Assembly: GCA_023404715.1 (NCBI GenBank)
Contig: JAEYAR010000015.1
Coordinates: 1 to 22,375, forward strand
Length of the DNA stretch: 22,375 nt
Source: Bacillota bacterium
GTDB lineage: Bacteria; Bacillota; Clostridia; Christensenellales; Aristaeellaceae
Direction: 5' to 3'
Part shown: piece by piece, positions 7,669-14,103 of the stretch
Position numbering within the stretch: position 1 is the first letter of the stretch
Layout: each line of letters begins with the position of its first letter
The notes under the pieces: model-generated
The model's input: only the letters and a program-made list of their open reading frames with translations
The model's database searches: none
What the model was told of the DNA's origin: nothing
Program-made: the position numbers and the translations under genes

Positions 7669-7744
7669 GTAATATTACCGGATGTCGCAGCGATCGCGTG
7701 GCGAAAATCGCCACACGATAACTTCGACATTGCGGTAATATTTC
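7669..7744. repeat. Large inverted pair of the iteron motif
   Basis: The minus strand from 7704 to 7669 and the plus strand from 7708 to 7744 carry the same motif: TCGCCAC, then CGAT, CT, CGACAT, and CGGTAATATT. The two arms agree in 30 of 37 aligned columns with one 1-bp gap and diverge outward from a 3-bp centre. The innermost GTGGCGA-AAA-TCGCCAC is a perfect inverted repeat. This arrangement fits binding of a dimeric initiator or repressor. Confidence 0.75.
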
Positions 7745-7797
7745 TGCCCCAGGCAGCGCCGGACGCGGCAAAGCCGCGTTTCTCATCAAACTCTCAT

Positions 7798-7826
7798 TTG
7801 ACGCGGCCCACGCGGTCGGTTACAAT
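7798..7826 (+). promoter_or_regulatory. Promoter for the MprF-type membrane protein gene
   Basis: TTGACG (7798-7803) and TACAAT (7821-7826) are separated by 17 bp, about 35 bp before the TTG start. This is a good sigma-A-type match. Confidence 0.65.
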
Positions 7827-7861
7827 AAGACGATTGCAAAGACCGAACAGGAGGGGAGCGT

Positions 7862-8926
7862 TTGACCCAAAGCATGAACTCCAAACGCGCGTGGCAAATC
7901 GCCAACATCACGACGATCGTGCTCGCGCTTGCGATATTGATCCTCTTGGCCTGCACATCCAACGGGCCCGAGGCGCTGATGGCGCGCGTCCATACGTTAA
8001 AGGGGGGCTGGCTTGCGGCCGGGGTCGGGTGCATGGCCGCGTTTTGGCTCTTCGAATCGCTGCTGCTGCACGTCATCACCCGCAGCATCTACCCCAAGGC
8101 GCCGCTCGCATCCAGCCTGCACACGGTGATGATCGGCCAGCTATACAGCGCGCTGACGCCCTTCTCGTCGGGAGGGCAGCCGGTGCAGCTGCTCGCCATG
8201 GTGAACGACGGCATGGATACCGGCGGCGCGGGATTTGCCCTGACCATCAAGTCCATCACCTGGCAGGCCGGGCTTACGATCGCGGCGGCGGCGGGCGCGG
8301 TCTACGCGCTTCCGTTTTTCCGTGGGCGCGTGCCGGGTTTTCAGGCGATGCTGGCCTTCGGCCTGGGAATCAACGCGGTGGTGATCCTGTCCATCGTGGC
8401 CTTCGCCTGCTCCGGGCGGGTCACCACAGGCATTACGACGGGTATCATTCGCTTTCTGAGCCGGATTCACCTGCTCAAAGACCCTGAAAAAATGCGGGAA
8501 AGGGCTCTGCATCAGTTCGACATCTTTCACAGCAGCATTCGCCTCATCCTCGGTAGGCCCCGCGTGCTTGCCGCCTGCGTGGTGATGACGGTTTTGCAGT
8601 TCACCTGCTATAACCTCGTCGCCTACATGGTGTACCGCGCCTTTGGCGGGGCGCCCGGCCAGGGGCTGCTCGTGCTTTCGGCTGTGGCGATCGTTTCGCT
8701 CGTCGCCTCGTTCGTGCCCCTGCCGGGGGGATCCGGCGGGGCGGAGGGCGCGTTTTACCTGCTCTTCGGCTTGTTCTTCACGCCGCAGGACGTCATCCCC
8801 GCGCTGCTCGTATGGCGCATCCTTACGTATTACTCGGCCATCGTGATCGGCATCGCGGCCTTGACGTTCGAGCGCAAGGGGCGCGAGCGGGCGCCGCGTC
8901 TAGAGCGGGCGGAGGAGGGCGCGTAA
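7862..8926 (+). CDS. Lysylphosphatidylglycerol synthase TM / flippase-like membrane protein
   Basis: 354 residues. The TTG at 7862 is preferred because AGGAGG lies 7 bases upstream; the in-frame ATG at 7874 would put that site 19 bases away. The protein is hydrophobic throughout, with helices near 15-31, 48-70, 132-150, 158-184, 233-258, 266-285, 293-306 and 311-333. Motifs of the LPG_synthase_TM family (UPF0104, the N-terminal flippase half of MprF) are visible: LYSALTPFSSGGQPVQ (94-109) and PLPGGSGGAEGAF (286-298). The catalytic aminoacyl-transferase half of MprF is absent, so the protein probably moves or handles a lipid rather than making lysyl-PG. Its substrate is unknown. It stands alone, with its own promoter and an origin-motif copy 10 bp after the stop. 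Confidence 0.85.
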   Translation: MTQSMNSKRAWQIANITTIVLALAILILLACTSNGPEALMARVHTLKGGWLAAGVGCMAAFWLFESLLLHVITRSIYPKAPLASSLHTVMIGQLYSALTPFSSGGQPVQLLAMVNDGMDTGGAGFALTIKSITWQAGLTIAAAAGAVYALPFFRGRVPGFQAMLAFGLGINAVVILSIVAFACSGRVTTGITTGIIRFLSRIHLLKDPEKMRERALHQFDIFHSSIRLILGRPRVLAACVVMTVLQFTCYNLVAYMVYRAFGGAPGQGLLVLSAVAIVSLVASFVPLPGGSGGAEGAFYLLFGLFFTPQDVIPALLVWRILTYYSAIVIGIAALTFERKGRERAPRLERAEEGA

Positions 8927-8936
8927 GGGCGCTTTT

Positions 8937-8972
8937 GCCACCGAATCGTCTCGACAATGAGTAATATTATTC
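8937..8972 (+). repeat. Outlying origin-motif copy after the MprF-type gene
   Basis: GCCACCGAATCGTCTCGA followed by CAATGAGTAATATTATTC matches the origin motif: GCCAC, TCGACA, TG and TAATATT are in the same order, one base shorter than the 7708-7744 arm. It begins 10 bp after the upstream stop and covers the stop codon of the convergent Rsm22-type gene. Its first 18 bases match the copy at 11956 with one mismatch. Confidence 0.6.
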
Positions 8973-9956
8973 TGAAGTAAGTTCGAAGGGCGAGCCCGCT
9001 TTGGCGTCGCGTGCGGCGCGGAAGGCGGGCTTGTCCTTTTTCGTCACGACGCGGCGTGAGAGCCCCTGCGCCGTACAAAGCGAGAGCTCGATATGCCCCT
9101 TATGTACGAGTGGGTGGCGCAAAATGCGAGCCCCGGCGGGCGTTGGCGGACGGCGGCAGAGGGCGAGGAAGCAGAACTTCTCATCCTCAAAGGGCGCCGC
9201 GCCCTGCTTGAGCGCGCGATGCAGGCGCGTACGCTGCACGCGTACGGTGAAGTGGCACCAGTCGTCCGCGCTCAGCGGACAGAGGGTTACGCCCTCCGGG
9301 CAGGGCGCGGCGACGTGCGCGCCCTGGGGGCGCAGCAGCGCCCGCGCGCGCTGGATATGCGAAAAACCGGCGGGCGTGCCCGGCTCTACGAGCACCAGCA
9401 GGTCCTGCGAGGCCTCCCAGAGTCGCAGCAAGAGCGCGTCGCGGTCCGCCGCTGTGAGCTCGCCGAGCACGTAGGCGGCGCAGACCAGGTCGGCCGGGGG
9501 AAGGGGGGAAGGGGCCGCGAGGTCGGCTGTGAGCCACTGCGCGTCGCAAAGCGGCGCGCCCGCATCGCGCATGAGAGCCTGGCCGACGCTTCGCATGGCC
9601 GCCTCCCGTTCCAGACAGGTCACGCGCATCACGCCGTCTTTGCGGTTTTTGAAGGCCTCTGTGACCGCCCAGGAGGCGGTGCCTGGGCCCGCGCCCACGT
9701 CCAGCAGGCTTTTTGGGGAGATGGACGCGCAGGGGAGGGAAAGGGCAAAGGCGGCGCAGACGGCGGCGTAGGTCGCGGGCATCCGCGAGGCGGCGTAGGC
9801 CGCGGCCTCCCGTTCGGTGGTCAAAAGCTGCGCGCCTTCGCCGACGCGCGCGCGGTAGCGTTCGCTGATGGCCTGCGCATCCCGCTTGAGCGCGTCGGCG
9901 TCGGCGTCCGCGAGCAGCCGCTCCAGCGCCTGCGATAGCGAATCGGGCATGGGCAT
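8967..9956 (-). CDS. Rsm22-family SAM-dependent methyltransferase
   Basis: 329 residues from ATG at 9956 (MPMPDSLSQ), with AGGAGG 6 bases upstream; a second ATG at 9950 is possible. SAM-binding motif I is LLDVGAGPGTASWA (84-97). A family motif LVCAAYVLGEL (157-167) follows. The C-terminal segment about 281-320 (HPLVHKGHIELSLC, then VVTKKDKPAFRAARDAKAG) is characteristic of Rsm22 proteins. This family is linked to small ribosomal subunit assembly and rRNA modification; the exact target in bacteria is not settled. The frame stays open far upstream, but that extension is only antisense to the next gene. The gene is divergent from the initiator candidate, and their promoters overlap. Confidence 0.85.
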   Translation of the reverse strand: MPMPDSLSQALERLLADADADALKRDAQAISERYRARVGEGAQLLTTEREAAAYAASRMPATYAAVCAAFALSLPCASISPKSLLDVGAGPGTASWAVTEAFKNRKDGVMRVTCLEREAAMRSVGQALMRDAGAPLCDAQWLTADLAAPSPLPPADLVCAAYVLGELTAADRDALLLRLWEASQDLLVLVEPGTPAGFSHIQRARALLRPQGAHVAAPCPEGVTLCPLSADDWCHFTVRVQRTRLHRALKQGAAPFEDEKFCFLALCRRPPTPAGARILRHPLVHKGHIELSLCTAQGLSRRVVTKKDKPAFRAARDAKAGSPFELTSE

Positions 9957-10010
9957 AGGGAACCTCCTGAATCCGCGGCATGCCGGGGGCGCCGCCTTAT
10001 TCATACCGCT

Positions 10011-10039
10011 ACTATACCATCCCCGCTTTTTCTTGACAA
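10011..10039 (-). promoter_or_regulatory. Promoter for the Rsm22-type gene
   Basis: On the minus strand TTGTCA (10034-10039) and TATAGT (10011-10016) are 17 bp apart. Its -35 box occupies five of the same bases as the -35 box of the opposite promoter. Confidence 0.6.
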
Positions 10040-10061
10040 CCACCTGCGCGTGATGTATGCT
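10033..10061 (+). promoter_or_regulatory. Promoter for the initiator candidate
   Basis: A consensus TTGACA (10033-10038) and TATGCT (10056-10061) are 17 bp apart. TTTATTACTA (10065-10074), spanning the expected transcript start, recurs exactly at 11976-11985 within an origin-motif copy and could be an operator. Confidence 0.7.
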
Positions 10062-10106
10062 ATATTTATTACTAAAGCGCCTGCTTTTGTGGCGATAGGA
10101 GGCCCT

Positions 10107-11951
10107 ATGAGCGAGATCAACATCTTTCCCGCGGACGATACCAGCGCCTATGTGCAACTGGAGGAGGCCTACGAGGCGGGCAAGCTCCCGCCCGAGCTCG
10201 TCCCGCGCCTGCTCGAGCTGCGCCGCCGCGCGGCCCAGCGTTTCGACCTGCTGGAGCCGGAGCTGCATATCGCCTCCCTGGCCGAATGGAAGGATCCACA
10301 GCTCACGGACGAGCGCATGAAGACGGCGCTGCGGCGCGTGGTGCAGATGCAGGGGGACGGCGCGGAGACGGGCGAGCTGCAATATGTGGCGCAGCACCTG
10401 CCCGAGGTGCTCGAGGCTACCAAGGCGCGGCTGGGGGAGGAGCGCGCGGCGGTCGAGCGCGGCCACTATTGGACGTTTGCCTCCGACGCGGACGGCAGCG
10501 TGCAACGAGAGCCGGGCGGGTACGTCTACATCGTGGACGGCAGGCGCTGCGTGATCGAGCCTGGCGCCGACGTATCGGCCTTTGTGGGCGACCGGCCCTT
10601 CATCCCCGTAGAGGACATCCCCTTTGTCAAAGAGGGCGACGAGCTGCCCGAGGAGAACCCTGACGCGCAGGAGTTTCTCTCCATCCCCAGCTATATCTGT
10701 TACCCCGAGCTGCTCCGGGCGCTCGCCAACGCGGAGGACAACTTCCGTACGGACGATTACCACCCGTTGCCCACCCACGAGGTCGACCGTGCCAACCTGC
10801 GCGCCAGCTACACCATCGCGCCGCAGGGGTTTGAGGACGACCCGGCCTATTACGACATCGACCGGCCGCCCTCGGGCATGATCGAGGAGGCCACATGGTC
10901 GCTCAAGCATTTGGACGACCTAGCGGTAGACGTGCTCAACATCACGTTCGCCGAGTGGATCCGCTCGCATCCCGCCTCGCCCGACGCGTTTATCAAGATC
11001 AGCGCCGCGGATATCTTGCGCGCGCGCGGGCTCAAGGCGCGCAAGAACGGCGAGGGCAGGCGCGGCGGCTTCACGGAGAAGCAATACCGCGATATCTCCG
11101 ACCGCATGCAGGCGCTGCGCAACATCACCGCCCATATTCAGCAGATGAACGTCTATGAGGCGGATAAAAAGGGCAAGCGGACGCAGCGCACCTACAACCA
11201 CCGCAGCTACATCCTGCTCATCTCCGGTTATGTCGAGCAGAACATCATCGATGGCCGTCCTTTGCAGTCGAGCTGGACCGTGCGCCCGGGCGACGTGTTC
11301 TCTCGCCTGCTCATGACGAACATCGGCCGCGAGACCGCGCTGCTTTCCGTCAAGGCGCTGCAGTTCGATCCTTACCGCCAGCAGCTGGAAAAACGGCTTA
11401 CCACGTATTTTTCCTGGCAGTGGCGCATCCGCCAGCTGCGCGGGGATTACGACACGCCCTATCGGGTGAAGACGCTGCTCGACTGGCTCGGCGAAGCGCC
11501 CGACAAAAAGAACCCGCTGCGCACCAAGGAGCGCTTGGAGCGCGCCTTTAATACCCTGAAGCAGGAAAACATCATCGCCGGCTGGTGCTACGGCAGGGAT
11601 GCCGAACCGGAGATCGTGGGCAAGCGCGGCTGGGTCGATCACTGGCTGCGCTGGGGCGTGCATATTACCCCCGTCGAGGCTATCGTGGGGCATTACGCGG
11701 GCATTCAAAAGCCCGCGCCGATGAAGCTCGTGAGCCCGCGGGAGAAGGAGCCCGCCCCCGCGCAAGCGCACGTCTTCACCTGCGAGGGGCTGCGCAGCCT
11801 CCGCAAGAAAAAAGGTCTTTCTCAGGTGCAGCTCGCGCAGGAGCTCGGCCTGTCGCAGGGCTATCTCTCGCAGGTCGAAAAGGGCAGAAAGCCCATGGGC
11901 CCCGCGGCCGACCGCATCCTCAAGTGGGTGATGGAGAACGACAAGCCGTAA
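10107..11951 (+). CDS. Candidate replication initiator with C-terminal XRE domain
   Basis: 614 residues from ATG at 10107, with AGGAGG 4 bases before it; the upstream in-frame extension runs back into the promoter. Residues 1-190 are acidic and unrecognised. About 265-440 holds helical, probably winged-helix segments with basic stretches (LRARGLKARKNGEGRRGG, then DKKGKRTQRTYNHRSYILL) that recall plasmid Rep/TrfA-type initiators. About 450-515 may be a second winged helix (PYRVKTLLDWLGEAP, ERLERAFNTLKQENIIAGW). Residues about 560-608 are a clear XRE/HTH_3 domain (LSQVQLAQELGLSQGYLSQV). No membrane segment, nuclease or helicase motif is seen. The Rep reading rests on the fold impression and on context: iterons and a par locus 3 kb away, plus an iteron copy 5 bp after the stop. 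It could instead be a large regulator. Confidence 0.5.
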   Translation: MSEINIFPADDTSAYVQLEEAYEAGKLPPELVPRLLELRRRAAQRFDLLEPELHIASLAEWKDPQLTDERMKTALRRVVQMQGDGAETGELQYVAQHLPEVLEATKARLGEERAAVERGHYWTFASDADGSVQREPGGYVYIVDGRRCVIEPGADVSAFVGDRPFIPVEDIPFVKEGDELPEENPDAQEFLSIPSYICYPELLRALANAEDNFRTDDYHPLPTHEVDRANLRASYTIAPQGFEDDPAYYDIDRPPSGMIEEATWSLKHLDDLAVDVLNITFAEWIRSHPASPDAFIKISAADILRARGLKARKNGEGRRGGFTEKQYRDISDRMQALRNITAHIQQMNVYEADKKGKRTQRTYNHRSYILLISGYVEQNIIDGRPLQSSWTVRPGDVFSRLLMTNIGRETALLSVKALQFDPYRQQLEKRLTTYFSWQWRIRQLRGDYDTPYRVKTLLDWLGEAPDKKNPLRTKERLERAFNTLKQENIIAGWCYGRDAEPEIVGKRGWVDHWLRWGVHITPVEAIVGHYAGIQKPAPMKLVSPREKEPAPAQAHVFTCEGLRSLRKKKGLSQVQLAQELGLSQGYLSQVEKGRKPMGPAADRILKWVMENDKP

Positions 11952-11955
11952 TATC

Positions 11956-11991
11956 GCCACCGGATCGTCTCGATCTTTATTACTATTACAG
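11956..11991 (+). repeat. Outlying origin-motif copy after the initiator candidate
   Basis: GCCACCGGATCGTCTCGA starts 5 bp after the stop codon and is followed by TCTTTATTACTATTAC. The first 18 bases match 8937-8954 with one mismatch, and the AT-rich tail keeps the TATTAC core found reversed in the origin copies. Directly after it lies a small hairpin AGACC-GAT-GGTCT (11990-12002). Confidence 0.6.
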
Positions 11992-12047
11992 ACCGATGGT
12001 CTTATAAATGCGCTGTATATAACCAAAAAAATGAAAAAAAGATGAAT

Positions 12048-12077
12048 GCAGACCGATAGACCCACGGTCTGCTTTTT
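12048..12077 (+). terminator. Intrinsic terminator of the initiator candidate
   Basis: GCAGACCG and CGGTCTGC form a perfect 8-bp stem around a 9-base loop, followed by TTTTT. The word CAGACCGAT also occurs 60 bp upstream at 11989. The rest of 11952-12217 holds the repeat copy above and an AT-rich segment (ATATATATAAAAG near 12175-12188) that may carry the promoter of the next gene, though no good -35 box was found. Confidence 0.8.
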
Positions 12078-12217
12078 GCGGGGTTCGCCCAATTCGGGAA
12101 GCCGTCGGACACGATAGATGGTATATGCGCCTGAAAAGAGTCACAAAATGTGGAATATGCGCGTCTTTTCCTTCATATATATAAAAGCGATGTGTGAAGC
12201 AGAAGGAGGAATGGGAC

Positions 12218-12595
12218 ATGCTGACAGAGCGGGATGCGGGCGCCCTGCGGGGGTTATTGGGGTGTGTCGATTTGAAGGAGGGGCTCAGCGCATGCGGTGA
12301 GGACGCCGCGCTTTACTTTGAGCACCTGGGGAGTGCGGCGCGGCGCTATCGGCGGCACGCCCAGCATTTGGCGCTCGGCGCCGCGCTTTCGGAATGGGCC
12401 GCGGTGCGCCTGTCGCTCAGCGCGTTGGCCGTTTCGCTCCAGAGCATCGGAGCGGTAAAGCTGGCGGACGATGCGGCCTGTCTGTGCGCTCGCCTGGGCC
12501 AGGGGGATACGGCCTACGCGCGGGAGGAGGCGGACGCGTTCTGCGACGAGCTGATGTCGCTATGCGCGGTCATCGAGCGCTGCCTGCGGGCCTAG
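12218..12595 (+). CDS. Small HPt-like protein lacking the phospho-histidine
   Basis: 125 residues from ATG at 12218, chosen because AAGGAGG lies 8 bases upstream; the in-frame GTG at 12194 would precede that site. The start (VDLKEGLSACGEDAALYFEH) resembles the first helices of histidine phosphotransfer domains, and LQSIGAVKLADDAACLCARL (74-93) resembles the HPt pattern IGA..L...A..LE. In active HPt domains the signature H-x-L-K-G lies nine residues before that Ile; here the aligned segment is S68-A-L-A-V, so the His, Lys and Gly are all replaced. It therefore cannot act as a normal phosphotransfer protein. It may bind a receiver or kinase without phosphate transfer, or only share the helical bundle. 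It precedes the exporter operon by 117 bp. Confidence 0.6.
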   Translation: MLTERDAGALRGLLGCVDLKEGLSACGEDAALYFEHLGSAARRYRRHAQHLALGAALSEWAAVRLSLSALAVSLQSIGAVKLADDAACLCARLGQGDTAYAREEADAFCDELMSLCAVIERCLRA

Positions 12596-12614
12596 CGCCT
12601 CGCCTGAATTTTTT

Positions 12615-12632
12615 CGCCCAAACGGGCGTTTT
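12615..12632 (+). terminator. Possible weak terminator after the HPt-like gene
   Basis: CGCCC-AAAC-GGGCG forms a 5-bp stem followed by TTTT, 20 bp after the stop codon. It is short, and may be only partly effective; the exporter genes follow on the same strand. Confidence 0.4.
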
Positions 12633-12712
12633 GAATGCGCGTTCCCCTTCCCTTTTGAGGCGTTCGGGCGTAAAATAGGGATTACGATTACGTTAAGATG
12701 GGGAGAGTTCGC

Positions 12713-14089
12713 GTGCAAATTTTACACAGGGGCCTTGCGCTGGATGGGAAGGACAAGCACACCATCTGGCGCATTGTGCTGCCCGCGATGGTCGAGCTCG
12801 TGCTCTCGCAGCTCTTTGCGATGGTCGATACGATCATGCTCGGGCAGAGCAGCATGTCGGCCGTCGCTATCGCGGCGGTCGGTTTGACGAATAACCCGGT
12901 CAATATGGTCAACGGCGTGCTGACGGCGTTGCATATCGGCACGACGGCGGCCATCGCATGGGCGGTAGGGGCGGGAGACGACAAAGCGGCGCGCGCGATT
13001 ACGCGTACGGCGCTGACGCTTTCGCTGCTGCTCGGGTTGTTCGCCTCGGCGGTGCTGTTCTTTCCTGCCGGGCCGCTGGTGACGTTCATGGGAGCCCAGG
13101 CGGATACCTACCCCTATGCGAGGCAGTACATGCAGATCGTGGCGCTGGGCATGCTGCCCGCGATGATAGGGTTCGGCTGCACGGCCTCCCTTCGCGGCGT
13201 AGGGCTAACGCGCTTGCCGATGGCTTATAACCTGGCTGGCAATCTGCTCAACGTCATCGGCAACTACGCCCTGATCTACGGTCATTTCGGCCTGCCCGCG
13301 CTGGGCGTGGCGGGCGCGGCGATCTCTACGACCCTCTCTCGTTACGTCTCTTGCGCGCTGGCGCTCGCGGTGATCTTCAAGGGGCATTCGAAGGTTCAGG
13401 TGCACATCGGCGAGGACTTCCGCCTGCACGGCAGGTGGCTCAAGCGCATTTTGGGCGTGGGCGTCACGGGCTCGCTCGAGCAGCTGATCATGCAGATCGG
13501 CTTCATCATGTTTACGCGCACGGTCTCCGGGCTGGGCACGGTGGTCTTCGCTGCGCACCAGATCGGGCTGTCGGTCAACGGGCTCACCTGGATGCCGGGG
13601 CAGGCCTTCGCCGTCGCGGCGACGACGTTGGTGGGGCAGAGTATGGGCGCGGGAGAGCCCGCGCGGGCCAAGACGTTCACGCGCGTCATCTGGCGCTACT
13701 CGCTATGCGCGGCAGCGGGTATCGCGCTGCTGTTCGTCACCTGTTCGCAGTTTATCGTCAGGGCCTATACGAACGACCCCGAGGTCGAGCGTCTCGCGGC
13801 GACGGTGCTCAAGATCATCGCCGTAGGCATGCCCGGCATCGCCACGCAGCTGCCGATCGCGGCCGCGCTGCGCGGGGCGGGGGATAGCCGCTTCCCCCTC
13901 TACGCGTCGGCCATCGGCATCTGGGTCTTCCGCGTGCTGATCGCGCCGCTGTTCGTATACACGTTTGGCTGGGGCCTCAACGGCGCCTGGTACACGATCG
14001 CGCTCGATCAGACCGCCCGTGCCGTCGTCGTCTACCTGCGCTTCGCGACGGATAAGTGGATGCATATGAAGAAGAAGCTGGCAGGATGA
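12713..14089 (+). CDS. MATE-family multidrug/cation antiporter
   Basis: 458 residues from GTG at 12713, preferred because GGGAGAG lies a few bases upstream; an ATG at 12698 (five residues longer) has no ribosome site. About twelve hydrophobic helices and the length are normal for MatE proteins. Typical features are the opening TIWRIVLPAMVELVLSQLF, the DTIMLGQ helix end, the mid-protein NLLNVIGNYALIYG and, in the second half, LRGAGDSRFPLYASAIGIW. MATE proteins export drugs or metabolites using Na+ or H+ gradients. It is the first of three closely spaced exporter genes; the ABC gene starts 14 bp after its stop. Confidence 0.9.
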   Translation: MQILHRGLALDGKDKHTIWRIVLPAMVELVLSQLFAMVDTIMLGQSSMSAVAIAAVGLTNNPVNMVNGVLTALHIGTTAAIAWAVGAGDDKAARAITRTALTLSLLLGLFASAVLFFPAGPLVTFMGAQADTYPYARQYMQIVALGMLPAMIGFGCTASLRGVGLTRLPMAYNLAGNLLNVIGNYALIYGHFGLPALGVAGAAISTTLSRYVSCALALAVIFKGHSKVQVHIGEDFRLHGRWLKRILGVGVTGSLEQLIMQIGFIMFTRTVSGLGTVVFAAHQIGLSVNGLTWMPGQAFAVAATTLVGQSMGAGEPARAKTFTRVIWRYSLCAAAGIALLFVTCSQFIVRAYTNDPEVERLAATVLKIIAVGMPGIATQLPIAAALRGAGDSRFPLYASAIGIWVFRVLIAPLFVYTFGWGLNGAWYTIALDQTARAVVVYLRFATDKWMHMKKKLAG

Positions 14090-14103
14090 GAGAGGAGAAC
14101 ACC

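Larger units (their letters stand above)
7480..7744. other. Candidate iteron-type replication origin
   Basis: The gene-free stretch 7312-7861 lies between parA and a divergent membrane-protein gene. It holds an 8-bp inverted repeat TGCGCGCC/GGCGCGCA (7423-7449), an AT-rich part about 7450-7525 that could be the unwinding element, four tandem 22-bp repeats (7548-7635) and a 37-column inverted pair (7669-7744). The heptamer GGTAATA occurs four times, at 7491, 7629, 7673 (inverted) and 7734. Tandem iterons next to an AT-rich segment and a par locus are the classic layout of plasmid and secondary-chromosome origins. No clear DnaA box was seen. Function is inferred. Confidence 0.55.

Noticed and set aside
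7470..7730. An 86-residue minus-strand frame in the parA upstream region.
   Set aside because: It lies across the tandem repeats, which explain its pattern, and it has no ribosome site.
9957..10910. A 647-residue version of the Rsm22-type protein starting at 10910.
   Set aside because: The extension lies antisense to the initiator candidate and crosses both promoters; AGGAGG marks the start at 9956.
10920..12092. A 390-residue open frame on the minus strand.
   Set aside because: It is antisense to the initiator candidate, runs through the terminator at 12048-12077, and has no family-like composition.
12118..12217. Promoter of the HPt-like gene at the ATATATATAAAAG stretch.
   Set aside because: A -10-like sequence is present, but no -35 box lies at 16-18 bp, so no coordinates are claimed.
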